NCBI RefSeq assembly: GCF_002118315.1
Contig: NZ_MTSZ01000001.1
Span: 620,001 to 684,000 of the forward strand
DNA: 64,000 bases
Origin: Kiloniella majae
Lineage (GTDB): Bacteria; Pseudomonadota; Alphaproteobacteria; Kiloniellales; Kiloniellaceae
Direction of reading: 5' to 3'
The position numbers and the translations under genes were made by a program. This document shows, one piece after another, positions 36,669 through 45,584 of the stretch. Position 1 is the first letter of the stretch. Every line of letters begins with the position of its first letter. The notes under the pieces are model-generated. The model was not told the origin of the DNA. It ran no database searches and was given only the letters and a program-made list of their open reading frames with translations.

Positions 36669-36751
36669 AAAGAAAGATCTAAATCGAATAATATTAATTT
36701 TAAAACTCTCTGATTAGAATCAAAGCTTCTTCAGTAAAGCACCGTTTAAGG

Positions 36752-37564
36752 CTATTTAATATACTTGTTCGTAATTTCTTCCATCACACCTTCATTCCAC
36801 ATCTTCGCTAACTCCTGATCAATCCTGTCCCGCAGATCTAAAACGTGTGAAGCTTTTTTTGAGTACCCAATATAAGCTGGGGTTCTGTTCAAAGGAGGTT
36901 CCACAATTTCGATATTTTCCCTCATACTGCTTTCTCGTAGCATGTAAAGAAAAGTCAGACGATCAGAGGCCATAGACTGCACACGGCTACTGGCAAGCAT
37001 TTTCACCCCCGCCAAGCTATGAGGCACCTCTGTTTTCACCAATACTCCTTCTTCAAAACCAGCATCAATATTGGTTCCAAGGCTAAACCCTCTTGGTGTA
37101 CCTATTTCCAATCCCCGAATACTTTCCAGCGAGCCATCAAACGGCGGCGTTTTTCCCTTTGGTACAGCGAGAATAATGTCTTCATAAGACAGGGGTTGTT
37201 CAGCATAGTGCATATATGCGGCACGTTCTTCCGTAAAAAAAAGGGTAAACATAAAATCGGCTTGTCCTTCCCGAATTTTATGCAAAGCACGCTTCATGGG
37301 GAGATGATTGATTTGCAGTTTAAGCCCCGCACGATCAAAAGCTGTTCGGACGATCTCCGTCACAATGCCCGTTATTTCTTCGTCTTCAATAATCATGTAA
37401 GGCGGATACGGTACTGTAAGGCCCTGATAAACTCGCTCTGTTTGAGGCTCAGCATCAGAAAAAGCAACACGCCCGGGAGAGATCAAAATCGCAAGAAACA
37501 GCAGACCCAAGAAGCATAAACGTGACAAAATCACTTTATTCCCTTTCCACCTCTTCCGATACAA
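36752..37564 (-). CDS. periplasmic solute-binding protein, family 3-like
   Basis: Predicted 270-residue exported binding protein. After a basic N-terminus and signal peptide (hydrophobic LCFLGLLFLAILISPGRVAFSDA, about 12-36), the SBP_bac_3 fold runs to the end: YQGLTVPYPPYMIIEDEEITGIVTEIVRTAFDRAG, ADFMFTLFFTEERAAYMHY, IDQELAKMWNEGVMEEITNKYI. It pairs with the similar gene at 35955; no transporter genes are nearby. Confidence 0.87.
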   Translation of the reverse strand: MYRKRWKGNKVILSRLCFLGLLFLAILISPGRVAFSDAEPQTERVYQGLTVPYPPYMIIEDEEITGIVTEIVRTAFDRAGLKLQINHLPMKRALHKIREGQADFMFTLFFTEERAAYMHYAEQPLSYEDIILAVPKGKTPPFDGSLESIRGLEIGTPRGFSLGTNIDAGFEEGVLVKTEVPHSLAGVKMLASSRVQSMASDRLTFLYMLRESSMRENIEIVEPPLNRTPAYIGYSKKASHVLDLRDRIDQELAKMWNEGVMEEITNKYIK

Positions 37565-37655
37565 AAACAGACTGTGATCACACTAACGAGCCTGACCACA
37601 CTGACAAACGTAGCGTTTGCTTTATTAAAATACTGATAAGAGGTTATGGTTTTGG

Positions 37656-37685
37656 AAAAGTGATCCAAGAACAATTATCACTTTT
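37656..37685 (-). terminator. stem-loop after the His-rich protein gene
   Basis: AAAAGTGAT-N12-ATCACTTTT, a perfect 9-bp stem with A/T flanks on both sides, 21 bases beyond the stop of the minus-strand His-rich gene. A smaller CAAACG-TAG-CGTTTG stem lies further on at 37605-37619. Confidence 0.6.
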
Positions 37686-37705
37686 CATCGACAACATTAA
37701 TATCG

Positions 37706-38080
37706 TCACTTTCCATGCGCACGATGATGCTGCCTCTGATAATAAGAACTGGAATTATGGCGTGAAAAATGATGCCTGTTATGGTGATAGATTTTCTTAT
37801 GCGTTCTGTGATGTTCTCCATAAGAAGAATGTTGGCGGTACGGCTTGTGATATCCATAACCAATAATCACCTGTCCTGACTTTTTGAAGGCAGCATAAGA
37901 ACGTGATGATATACCGGAATGTCCGGATTGATAATTTTGGGGGTGGTAATTTCTGGATTGGGAATAATCAGAAAGAGAATAGCTGGAAGAACCCGTGTCC
38001 TGAAACGCGTCGACCGTCCCCATAGGCAATACGCTCGCCAAAATACCTACTAGAACAGTAAGGCTAAACTTTTGGATCAG
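37706..38080 (-). CDS. His/Tyr/Ser-rich secreted small protein, probable CTG start
   Basis: The clear frame begins with TTG at 38041, but in-frame codons upstream encode IQKFSLTVLVGILASVLPMGTVDA, a complete signal-peptide-like sequence that the short start would cut in half. No ATG, GTG or TTG precedes it; a CTG at 38080-38078 overlaps the TGA of the preceding YeeE/YedE gene (CTGA), with TAGG seven bases upstream, and is taken as the start (124 residues). The mature part is rich in His, Ser, Tyr and Arg (KKIYHHNRHHFSRH), suggesting metal or polyanion binding in the periplasm. No family recognised. Confidence 0.55.
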   Translation of the reverse strand: MIQKFSLTVLVGILASVLPMGTVDAFQDTGSSSYSLSDYSQSRNYHPQNYQSGHSGISSRSYAAFKKSGQVIIGYGYHKPYRQHSSYGEHHRTHKKIYHHNRHHFSRHNSSSYYQRQHHRAHGK

Positions 38081-38517
38081 GTTTGACCTAAAAATTTTCT
38101 AGAAAATTTAAAACCAAAAATCCCCACGATCATAGCAAGCAAAAACAGATAGATTTCGGTTGCCCCTATTGTCAATGCTGTCAGTGCAGGTCCCGGACAC
38201 AGGCCGGTGATTCCCCAGCCAATACCAAATAAAGCAGCGCCCATAACCAACTTACCGTCGATTTCTTTTTTTACAGGTAATAGAAAATCAGACGATAAAA
38301 CCGGGCGGCTTCGGGAAAATATCAGCTTATAGCCAATTCCGGCCGTTATAAGAGCACCGCCCATAACAAATGCCAGGCTTGGATCCCACTCCCCGGCAAC
38401 ATCCAGAAAAGCCAATATTTTTGCCGGGTTCACCATTTCGGACACGATCAATCCCAGACCAAAAATTAGCCCAGCAATTAACGCAACAAAGCTTTGTTTT
38501 ATATTATCGCTAAACAA
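38077..38517 (-). CDS. YeeE/YedE family protein, second half (DUF6691-like), TTG start
   Basis: Predicted 146-residue membrane protein forming, with the next gene, a split YeeE/YedE (TsuA-type) transporter for thiosulfate or a related sulfur species. Helices are interrupted by the signature GWGITGLCPGPALTALTIG with its conserved Cys. It starts with TTG at 38517, three bases after the stop of its partner; no better start exists. The PmpA/PmpB-type pairs have this arrangement. Confidence 0.87.
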   Translation of the reverse strand: MFSDNIKQSFVALIAGLIFGLGLIVSEMVNPAKILAFLDVAGEWDPSLAFVMGGALITAGIGYKLIFSRSRPVLSSDFLLPVKKEIDGKLVMGAALFGIGWGITGLCPGPALTALTIGATEIYLFLLAMIVGIFGFKFSRKFLGQT

Positions 38518-38520
38518 AAA

Positions 38521-38946
38521 TCATGCCCCCAATACATGGCGGATCAGGAAGACAGTTAAGGCCGCCGTCGCCATAAAAATCAATGTTGCTGTGATAGAAC
38601 GAATGGACAAGCGAGATATACCGCACACACCATGCCCGCTTGTACAGCCACTGCCTAGCTGTGTTCCAACACCAACCAGCACACCACCAAGAGCAAGAAG
38701 CGGCAGTGATGTATCAAAGTTAATTTCGGTGATTTGGCCGATAAAAATACGATATAAAAAGGGCGAAAGCACAAGCCCCACAAGGAAGATTACCCGCCAG
38801 CCAGTATCATTCGATTTGAAAGGAAAAATACCACCCACGATACCGCTAATTCCGGCAATCCGCCCGTTGAACAGCATCAACCCGATCGCAGCTAAACCAA
38901 TTAATATACCGCCCCCTAAAGCAGGAATCAGTGAAGAAATATCCAT
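38521..38946 (-). CDS. YeeE/YedE family protein, first half
   Basis: Predicted 141-residue membrane protein, the partner of the gene at 38077. It holds the other family signature, GTQLGSGCTSGHGVCGISRLSIRS, whose cysteines relay sulfur in TsuA-type transporters. Four hydrophobic segments are visible. The two genes are nearly contiguous and should be one operon with the His-rich protein gene; no sulfurtransferase or regulator gene of the usual kind is adjacent. Confidence 0.88.
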   Translation of the reverse strand: MDISSLIPALGGGILIGLAAIGLMLFNGRIAGISGIVGGIFPFKSNDTGWRVIFLVGLVLSPFLYRIFIGQITEINFDTSLPLLALGGVLVGVGTQLGSGCTSGHGVCGISRLSIRSITATLIFMATAALTVFLIRHVLGA

Positions 38947-39080
38947 TGGCTTCTCCCAGTATCCTTAACACATACGATTAAAATGAACATACAATCAATA
39001 CTCCATTTTGAATAAGCAAGCAGCTTACTAAAATGACGCACCCACAGCCGGCTTTTCCCACAAAAACAGAGTATAAACAC

Positions 39081-39132
39081 AATTGGCTTTGTGATGACCA
39101 GTCATGAACGACAAGTAACCACAAAGCCAATT
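39081..39132 (-). terminator. nested palindrome downstream of ggt
   Basis: A perfect 13-bp inverted repeat (AATTGGCTTTGTG / CACAAAGCCAATT) encloses 26 bases, with a second ATGAC-CA-GTCAT palindrome inside. It lies 22-73 bases beyond the ggt stop on its transcript, followed by GTGTTTAT. Probably the ggt terminator, although the nested form is unusual. Confidence 0.5.
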
Positions 39133-39153
39133 CGGTTTCCCAATCAGTGTTGA

Positions 39154-40917
39154 TTAGTCCCCCATAACCGTCCCTTCACGGCGAGTATCTGCGCCACCGA
39201 CAAGCTCACCATCAAAGATCTGGATCGCATGAAGGCCGGAATTCAGGTCACGCACATTAACCTCGTGGCCCTTAGCTTCAAGTGCAGGGATCATGGCGAC
39301 AGCATCTGTGCCCTCTTCAACATCTGTCGCGCCATTGCGATTAACGATATGTGGTTGGCTGATCGCAACCTGTGGGTCCATGCCAAAGTCGAGAATGCCA
39401 ATGATGGATTGTGCCACATAGTTGATAATCCGTGATCCGCCGGGCGATCCGATTGCAAGAACAGGCTTTCCATCTTTCAGAACAATGGTCGGCGCCATGG
39501 ATGATCTTGGGCGTTTGCCGCCTTCAACACGGTTTGCAATGGGCTTACCATCTTTTTCCGGTGCACGAGAGAAATCAGTCAACTCGTTATTTAACAGGAA
39601 ACCGTTACTCATAACCCGAGACCCAAAACCGGTTTCAATGGTTGTGGTCATGGAAATCACATTACCGTCAGCATCAACAATCGAAAAGTGGCTGGTTCCT
39701 GGACGTTCCAATTGCGTATCCGGTGCGTAGAGACTTGCTTCCTTCCACGGTGGAGACCCAGCGTTTGCTTTACCCATGGTTTTTGCTGAATCAATCAATG
39801 CAGCACGTTCTTTCAGGTAGTTTTGGTCCAATAAACCTTCTGGCATTTTCACAAAATCGCTATCTGCCATGTAAAGTCCACGGTCGGCATAGGCCAGCTT
39901 GGCCGCTTCAATATATAGGTGAGTACTCTCTGCACCCGGCCCCATGGCTGGAAGATCATAGTTGGAAAGAACAGACAGAATTTGCCCGACCGTTAGCGCA
40001 CCGGATGACGGTGGCCCCATGCCGCAGACTTCATACCCACGATAAGATGCACAGGCAGGCTTTCGCTCAACAACGTTATAGGCCTTCATATCTTCCAGCG
40101 TTAAAATACCGCCATTTTCCTCGGTCTTCACTGCCTCTACAATATCTTTGGCAATTTGACCTTCGTAGAAAACTTTGGAGCCTTCTTTCTGGATCATCGC
40201 AAGCGCAGCAGCAAATTCAGGGTTACGTAGCAGTGTTCCTTGCCTTAACGGTTCGCCGTTCTTGTCAAAAAAGTAAGCCCGTGTATGAGGCATGACTTCG
40301 AGCTTGCGCTTGCCTACAGCTTTGGCAATGGAACTCGCCATGCGGTGAGAAACCTGAAAACCGCCTTGTGCCAATGCACGGGTCGGTTCAATCAGCGTAG
40401 CCCAATCCTGATTTCCATAGCGCTGGTGCACGGTTTCAATCAGTTTAAGAGTTCCCGGCACCCCGACGGACCTGCCACCAACGACTGCATCGAACCAACC
40501 AACAGGTTGCCCGTCAACTCCCAACCAATAGTCTGGTGTCGCTGCCATCGGCGCTTTTTCACGCCCATCAAAAGTGGTCAGACTTTTGTCTTTGGCATCC
40601 CAATAAACCATAAAGGCACCGCCCCCAATGCCAGAGCTTTGTGGTTCTACAAGGTTGAGCATCAACTGCACAGCAACAGCTGCATCCGCCGCAGTCCCGC
40701 CACGTTCCAGTACTTCATAGCCCGCCTGGGTCGCGATTGGATTGGCAGAAGCCACCATAAATTTTTTGGATTTCACGGCCTGTTTTTCAACAACGGCGTG
40801 AGTTACCTCGGGTTGCACAGCTTCCTGAGCCATTGCCGTGCTGCCTAAAATGACAGAAGTATAGAGTGGTAAGGAGGCCGCAAAGGCCAAAAGCGGCTTT
40901 TTCGAAATTATGGACAT
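39154..40917 (-). CDS. ggt: gamma-glutamyltransferase (periplasmic)
   Basis: Predicted 587-residue Ntn-hydrolase proenzyme that cleaves gamma-glutamyl bonds of glutathione. A signal peptide (about 1-30, ending STAMA-QEA) directs export. The autoprocessing and catalytic Thr is Thr408 in PGTSHFSIVDADGNVISMTTT, separating the large and small subunits. The substrate-binding Arg is in FDGREKAPMAATP (about 119), and SPGGSRI near the end closes the oxyanion site. Length matches the E. coli enzyme. It is transcribed alone. Confidence 0.95.
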   Translation of the reverse strand: MSIISKKPLLAFAASLPLYTSVILGSTAMAQEAVQPEVTHAVVEKQAVKSKKFMVASANPIATQAGYEVLERGGTAADAAVAVQLMLNLVEPQSSGIGGGAFMVYWDAKDKSLTTFDGREKAPMAATPDYWLGVDGQPVGWFDAVVGGRSVGVPGTLKLIETVHQRYGNQDWATLIEPTRALAQGGFQVSHRMASSIAKAVGKRKLEVMPHTRAYFFDKNGEPLRQGTLLRNPEFAAALAMIQKEGSKVFYEGQIAKDIVEAVKTEENGGILTLEDMKAYNVVERKPACASYRGYEVCGMGPPSSGALTVGQILSVLSNYDLPAMGPGAESTHLYIEAAKLAYADRGLYMADSDFVKMPEGLLDQNYLKERAALIDSAKTMGKANAGSPPWKEASLYAPDTQLERPGTSHFSIVDADGNVISMTTTIETGFGSRVMSNGFLLNNELTDFSRAPEKDGKPIANRVEGGKRPRSSMAPTIVLKDGKPVLAIGSPGGSRIINYVAQSIIGILDFGMDPQVAISQPHIVNRNGATDVEEGTDAVAMIPALEAKGHEVNVRDLNSGLHAIQIFDGELVGGADTRREGTVMGD

Positions 40918-41332
40918 AAAACTGTTCCCTATTTTAATGTTTCCCTGATTTTTGTCTTACTTTGGGTCTTTATTTTTGGTCTGTATCTTTCTGGCCAGAT
41001 ATTTGAACAGGTATCTGATCGTTTATTGATATGGGCTGAAGAGAAGCTTATTGATAGATTTTATTTATGAACTCGACAGTACGCATCAAGGCGCAAGTAT
41101 AAAACAGCTCACTAAATACATGGAATATCTCTTATAAGCACTACACTCACGCTGAGGTTAACGGCTAAAGAGTTATAAGATCACCATCAACCTTATAAAA
41201 TAAAATTATGAACTGATAGGTTGTTATAATAGCATAACCCGTTATGAATTTATTTGGCAACGAGACAAACAGAATTGACACATATTCACCCTGCTAACCT
41301 TCAAAATATGATCGCCAAAACAGAAAAAACCT
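40918..41332. other. divergent promoter region of ggt and a LysR gene
   Basis: About 415 bases, very AT-rich. A TATAAT at about 41224-41229, some 105 bases before the LysR start, is a possible -10 box. CAACCT...AGGTTG words near 41190-41221 could be part of a LysR site. No gene or RNA found. Confidence 0.4.
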
Positions 41333-42268
41333 ATGGTAAAGCATAAAGACAGCAAACTCGCCCATCTGAAATCACTAGAGGCTTTTGCTGTTGTGATGGA
41401 AAGCGGCAGCATAACAAAAGCAGCGAAAGAGCTCGGCGTTACGCAACCATCTGTGAGCCAACACATCCAGCGGCTCGAAAGTATCTTTGAAACTGATCTC
41501 TTCATTCGCCGGAACGGCAGGGTCTTTCCAACCGAGCGCGCTAAAATTCTTTTTGAAGATGTGGAAGAACTCCTTTCAGGCGTTGATAAAACATTCAGCA
41601 AATGGCGACGCGGCCAAACCCGCGAAGTCAGCCAACTGCGTATCTGCGCTTCTTTTTCTAACTGTTCTCTGGTCCTGCCTCATCTACTGACAAAATTGCC
41701 CCGACAGAACAGTATGCACTTTCAGGTCACCTCTGCCTCGGTAGAAGAATCAATTACTGCTCTGATCGACAATCGTGCTGACGTTGCTTTTCAGACAAGA
41801 CCCTTGGATCACAGCAGTATTGAAAACAATCTCTTTATTTCAGCCAGGCAAGTTTGTGTTCTTCCCAAAAATCACCCGTTGGCAAAGAAACAAATTATTT
41901 CTGCCACCGACCTTAACGAACAAAAGATGATTTCGGTTTCCAAAGGTGATCCTTGCTATCAAGAACATCAAGATATCCTGCGTCGCTATGGATTGAAAAT
42001 TCAAAACCTTTTGGAAACCCCTTATTCTACCCTCGCCATGCAAATGGCCGAGGAATTCAACGCGCTCTATATAGGTAACATCCTGATCGCAGAACTTTTT
42101 TGCCAGAAAAACCCCGGCCTTGTATGGCGAAAAATCAAAGAGTTTGACCAGAAAACCAACTTCTACTTCGCCGTTTCGCCTTGGCTAAAAAATTCCGACA
42201 CTGAAGAAGAGCTATCCAATGTCATTCAAAGTGCCTTTGCTGATTTATCTCAGAAGTTAGAGCTTTAA
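41333..42268 (+). CDS. LysR family transcriptional regulator
   Basis: Predicted 311-residue LysR-type regulator: helix-turn-helix about residues 10-70 (LKSLEAFAVVMESGSITKAAKELGVTQPSVSQHIQRLE), effector domain about 100-300. It is divergent from ggt, which begins 415 bases away, and is a candidate regulator of it, though the distance is long. Its 3' end overlaps the stop end of the convergent small membrane protein gene by 12 bases. Confidence 0.92.
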   Translation: MVKHKDSKLAHLKSLEAFAVVMESGSITKAAKELGVTQPSVSQHIQRLESIFETDLFIRRNGRVFPTERAKILFEDVEELLSGVDKTFSKWRRGQTREVSQLRICASFSNCSLVLPHLLTKLPRQNSMHFQVTSASVEESITALIDNRADVAFQTRPLDHSSIENNLFISARQVCVLPKNHPLAKKQIISATDLNEQKMISVSKGDPCYQEHQDILRRYGLKIQNLLETPYSTLAMQMAEEFNALYIGNILIAELFCQKNPGLVWRKIKEFDQKTNFYFAVSPWLKNSDTEEELSNVIQSAFADLSQKLEL

Positions 42269-42478
42269 GTTGAATGCAGGAGATATAATAGGCACAACAG
42301 GATCACTTCTGCGATTATCATTGGCATCACCAGAAATGGAATCCCGTGCAATAGTATGAGTTCGAGGATTTTCTTTTAAGCTGCTTAATGACAGTAAAAA
42401 TGATAAGGCACAGATCGCAGTCATTATGACTGTCAGTAAATTTGCAGCTCGGCGTTGGCTTCTTAAATTTTCAGTCAT
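42257..42478 (-). CDS. small single-pass membrane protein
   Basis: Predicted 73-residue protein with a basic N-terminus and one membrane helix (about 11-33: ANLLTVIMTAICALSFLLSLSSL), then a polar tail. No family recognised. It is 23 bases downstream of the DUF1127 gene on the same strand and probably co-transcribed with it. The last 12 bases overlap the end of a convergent LysR gene. Confidence 0.6.
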   Translation of the reverse strand: MTENLRSQRRAANLLTVIMTAICALSFLLSLSSLKENPRTHTIARDSISGDANDNRRSDPVVPIISPAFNLKL

Positions 42479-42501
42479 ATCTTAGTTCTCTCCTCAACGG
42501 C

Positions 42502-42810
42502 TCATGGGCGTCGTTTGATGAATTTGACGCCGTAGTCATAACCTGTTGATAAATGCATAAATCGATATTCCGCTACGCCAGCAACGCTTGGAAGTTCTCG
42601 CGGATCATATCCAAGTTCGCCAACCAGTTGTGCACGGGATAGACCGACTTCTTCCAACCATTTATCGTCATAGGTCAGCAATGCATGTATCTCGCGCTTT
42701 CGGGCATTTTTCTGTCGCCGCGCAAGAAACCAGGATCGAATATTCGATATCCACGTATCGGCCAAAGGCGTGAATTCAGGACCTAGTGTGTTTTCAATTT
42801 TGTGTGTCAT
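42502..42810 (-). CDS. DUF1127 domain protein
   Basis: Predicted 102-residue small basic protein carrying the DUF1127 motif near its middle (ARKREIHALLTYDDKWLEEVGLSRAQLVGELG). In alphaproteobacteria DUF1127 proteins act in RNA turnover and phosphate or stress adaptation, partly by RNA binding. This one has longer N- and C-terminal arms than the minimal 45-70-residue type. It is divergent from a LysR gene with a palindrome between. Confidence 0.87.
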   Translation of the reverse strand: MTHKIENTLGPEFTPLADTWISNIRSWFLARRQKNARKREIHALLTYDDKWLEEVGLSRAQLVGELGYDPRELPSVAGVAEYRFMHLSTGYDYGVKFIKRRP

Positions 42811-42895
42811 CTCACCAATTCCTTATTTCTGTTACTTCTGAATATAGGCGCGCACTAGACATTCCTGAAATTAATAGTTAAAATGATAGACATTC

Positions 42896-42914
42896 GAATA
42901 ATTTATGATTATTC
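42896..42914. promoter_or_regulatory. LysR-type operator candidate
   Basis: Perfect 7-bp inverted repeat GAATAAT-N5-ATTATTC containing a T-N11-A core, 18 bases before the LysR start at 42933 and 86 before the DUF1127 start. Suits autoregulation and activation of the divergent gene. Confidence 0.55.
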
Positions 42915-42932
42915 ATTTTTCAGGACTGACTT

Positions 42933-43805
42933 ATGAATCCCAATCTGGAAAGCGATCTTCTCCGTACCTTTGTCGCGATAGCAGAAACAAAAAACTTCAC
43001 CCGCGCATCAGAGGTTGTTGGCAGAACACAATCTGCCGTCAGCATTCAGATGAAAAAGCTGGAAGAGATTGTCGATGGGAAATTATTTGACCGCGGCCCA
43101 CGTGGTGTAACCCTGACCTCTTCGGGCGAACAACTGGTCAAAGATGCAAAACGCATTCTATCTTTGCTTGATCAAGCCGCTGCATCTCTACAATCAGATC
43201 CACTAAACGGTACTGTGCGAATTGGCATCCCAGAAGAATATGGCGGTACTTTTCTGCCCTGCGTTCTATCCCGCTTTGCCAAGACCCATCCCCAAGCAGA
43301 AGTAACCGTGCGCTGCGCACAATCTGCGGCCCTCAATACAGGCCTGGAGAAGGGCGAACTCGACCTGGTTGTCCTTCATGAAGAAGCCACCAAAATTGGT
43401 GGTGAAATCCTCCTCAATAATCCTGTGGTCTGGATTACATCAGATACGTACCGCCAACATGAATGTCTTCCGATGCCTGTTGCCGTCTATGATAGCGGAT
43501 GCTGGTGGCGCGACTGGGCGTTGGCCTGTTTGGAACAGCAAAAAAAAGATTATAAGATCACTTATATCAGCAGCAGTACATTTGGTCTGCAAGCCGCGGT
43601 ATCATCCGGAATTGCTGTGGGTATTTTGGCACAAAGTCAAATTCCTGCGGATTGCCGAGAACTAACACCAGAAGAAGGTTTTCCAAGGCTTCAGGGCACC
43701 AATATTGTTCTCCGGCAACGTATACAACACGAATGCAGTACCAAAGCAGGCATGGCACAGGCAATACGCGATGCCTTTCAACCATCTAGAGCACAATCGG
43801 CATAG
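42933..43805 (+). CDS. LysR family transcriptional regulator, divergent from DUF1127
   Basis: Predicted 290-residue LysR-type regulator: helix-turn-helix at about 3-62 (LLRTFVAIAETKNFTRASEVVGRTQSAVSIQMKKLE), effector domain about 88-285. The pairing of such a LysR with a divergent DUF1127 gene recurs in alphaproteobacteria as I recall. Its stop lies three bases before the end of a convergent EamA gene. Confidence 0.93.
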   Translation: MNPNLESDLLRTFVAIAETKNFTRASEVVGRTQSAVSIQMKKLEEIVDGKLFDRGPRGVTLTSSGEQLVKDAKRILSLLDQAAASLQSDPLNGTVRIGIPEEYGGTFLPCVLSRFAKTHPQAEVTVRCAQSAALNTGLEKGELDLVVLHEEATKIGGEILLNNPVVWITSDTYRQHECLPMPVAVYDSGCWWRDWALACLEQQKKDYKITYISSSTFGLQAAVSSGIAVGILAQSQIPADCRELTPEEGFPRLQGTNIVLRQRIQHECSTKAGMAQAIRDAFQPSRAQSA

Positions 43806-43808
43806 GAT

Positions 43809-44738
43809 TCAGATAGTCCTTTTTTGCTCCGCAACTTTCTTTTTCTCCACACTTTTCGTGGGCATATTAATCGCAGCAACACCAACCACAGCGGCCAAAA
43901 TGCCAATTCCAACAACAACCGAAATCTCTTCACCCAGAAAAACCACGCCCAACATCACACCAACGCCTGCCCGTAAATATGCCTGACTGGCAACACCTAA
44001 TGATCCCAGTGATTTGATCAGACGAAAATAGATCAACAGGGCAACACCCGTGCAAAAAATCGATAGAATGATCAAGGAGCCAAGCGCTTCTGAAGATGGC
44101 GTTAAGGTCCAAGGCTGATCAACCATCAGACTGACAGGCACAAGGACAAAACTAGCCCACAACATAGTACCCGTTGCGATAACCGGCGAGCTCAGGTGAG
44201 TAAAGCGTTTACCGTAAATCGCGGCACAGCCATAGAGAAATGCGCCACCTACAGCACAAAGCTGCCCCAAGACTTCTTGGCCCAAACCGTTAAAGGCATC
44301 CACACCTACAATAAAGATCACCCCCAAAAGGCCAAGGATCGCGCCAAAAAGCTTGAGGCCTGTTACCTTCTCATGGCGCGTGAAAAACAGCGTGATAAAG
44401 AAAACAAAGATAGGCGATGTAGAATTAAGAACACTGGCCAGCGCACTATCCACATACTGTTGCCCCCAGGCCAATATTGTCCATGCTGCAATAGAACTCA
44501 AAACAGATTGGACAAACAACATACCCCAGCTTCTTGCATCTCTGGGCAGCTTTTCTTTTTTCACAACCAACACCAGCGATAAAAAAATCGCAGCTCCACT
44601 CACACGCACTGCAACCAGTGTCAGCGGTGGAATCTCGGTTACAGCGACCTTGGCAAAAAGATAGGAAGATCCCCATAGTAACGCGAGTAGAGAGAGGAAC
44701 CCTAATTCGATAAAAAGGACGGGTTGCTTCTGATGCAT
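43809..44738 (-). CDS. EamA/DMT family exporter
   Basis: Predicted 309-residue, ten-helix drug/metabolite transporter with two EamA domains (LLALLWGSSYLFAKVAVTEIPPLTLVAVRV in the first; AYLRAGVGVMLGVVFLGEEISVVVGIGI in the second). The cytosolic C-terminal tail is basic. It is more like the RhaT/YdcZ-type broad EamA proteins than the tandem pair at 22.8-24.8 kb. Substrate unknown. Confidence 0.9.
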   Translation of the reverse strand: MHQKQPVLFIELGFLSLLALLWGSSYLFAKVAVTEIPPLTLVAVRVSGAAIFLSLVLVVKKEKLPRDARSWGMLFVQSVLSSIAAWTILAWGQQYVDSALASVLNSTSPIFVFFITLFFTRHEKVTGLKLFGAILGLLGVIFIVGVDAFNGLGQEVLGQLCAVGGAFLYGCAAIYGKRFTHLSSPVIATGTMLWASFVLVPVSLMVDQPWTLTPSSEALGSLIILSIFCTGVALLIYFRLIKSLGSLGVASQAYLRAGVGVMLGVVFLGEEISVVVGIGILAAVVGVAAINMPTKSVEKKKVAEQKRTI

Positions 44739-44818
44739 GATTAACTATCTACCTGAATTTTTAAAACAATTTCATATAACAACGACTTTACATCATGCAT
44801 TCAGTAAAATGGTTCGCT

Positions 44819-45271
44819 TTAAACCGAACTATGATAAATATCTTTAGTCATATGAACTTTGTTGCCTGATCGCCCCGTTTCTTTCCAACCAAGATGCCCA
44901 TACAGCTTTATATTGTTGGGCATATCCACGTGCGTACTGAGACGTATATCCTTAACTCCCTGATGTTTGCATTCCTTTTCCAGAAATAAGATCAGAGCCT
45001 TCCCCAAACCTTGGCCGAAAAAAGCAGGATCTATTGCAATGTTCTTTAAATGAGCAATATCGCCATTTATGGCGAGAATGGCGCCGCCAACAACTTTCTT
45101 CTGGACTTCAACAACCCATACAAAGTGCTGATCAATGTCTTCAGAAACACCATCAGATACATCAGGCAAATCTATAATTGTTGTTCGATAGATTGAATAC
45201 GCAGCATCAATGGACTTTACGAAAGCAGCAACATCTTGCTGATTAGCTCGGCGAATTTCCCATTTTGACAT
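44819..45271 (-). CDS. GNAT family N-acetyltransferase
   Basis: Predicted 150-residue acetyltransferase. The acetyl-CoA-binding motif A is visible as HLKNIAIDPAFFGQGLGKALILFLEKECKHQG (about 75-105), preceded by the beta strands WVVEVQKKVVGGAILAI. The C-terminal YGHLGWKETGRSGNKVHMTK is family-typical. Acceptor unknown. It stands alone on the minus strand. Confidence 0.87.
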   Translation of the reverse strand: MSKWEIRRANQQDVAAFVKSIDAAYSIYRTTIIDLPDVSDGVSEDIDQHFVWVVEVQKKVVGGAILAINGDIAHLKNIAIDPAFFGQGLGKALILFLEKECKHQGVKDIRLSTHVDMPNNIKLYGHLGWKETGRSGNKVHMTKDIYHSSV

Positions 45272-45503
45272 TATTAGACTTTCAAATTCCAGTATCCAAT
45301 AAGTAGAATTTATTGATAATTAAGTGATTCAAAAACAATTTTCTTCCTCTATCACCATAAGCTTAAAAGACTGAAAGACAAACCAATATGCTGCGGTAGC
45401 CACTATAAAAAGCCAATAACGCGTCAAATATCCCCCCGCTTAAATCACGATTATTTCATCCCCTTAAAGCAAAGTTATCGCATTTTTTTCGCCTTTAGGT
45501 TAT

Positions 45504-45537
45504 GGTTACCAAATTGTTACCATACAATTTGGTAACC
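45504..45537. promoter_or_regulatory. perfect 13-bp palindrome upstream of uspA
   Basis: GGTTACCAAATTG-N8-CAATTTGGTAACC, a perfect inverted repeat with a second TTACCA in the spacer, about 110 bases before the universal stress protein start. A strong operator candidate; no regulator gene is adjacent. It could also form a hairpin in RNA, but there is no T-run. Confidence 0.55.
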
Positions 45538-45584
45538 ACTGATCTTATGATCCAAAAACAGTACCAAGCACCGTTATGCAGAGG

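Noticed and set aside
37019-37519. 166-residue plus-strand frame opposite a binding-protein gene
   Set aside because: No family features and basic/Cys-biased composition typical of antisense translation; the minus-strand frame has a signal peptide and SBP fold.
39642-40295. 217-residue plus-strand frame inside ggt
   Set aside because: Antisense to a well-conserved enzyme; no recognisable domain.
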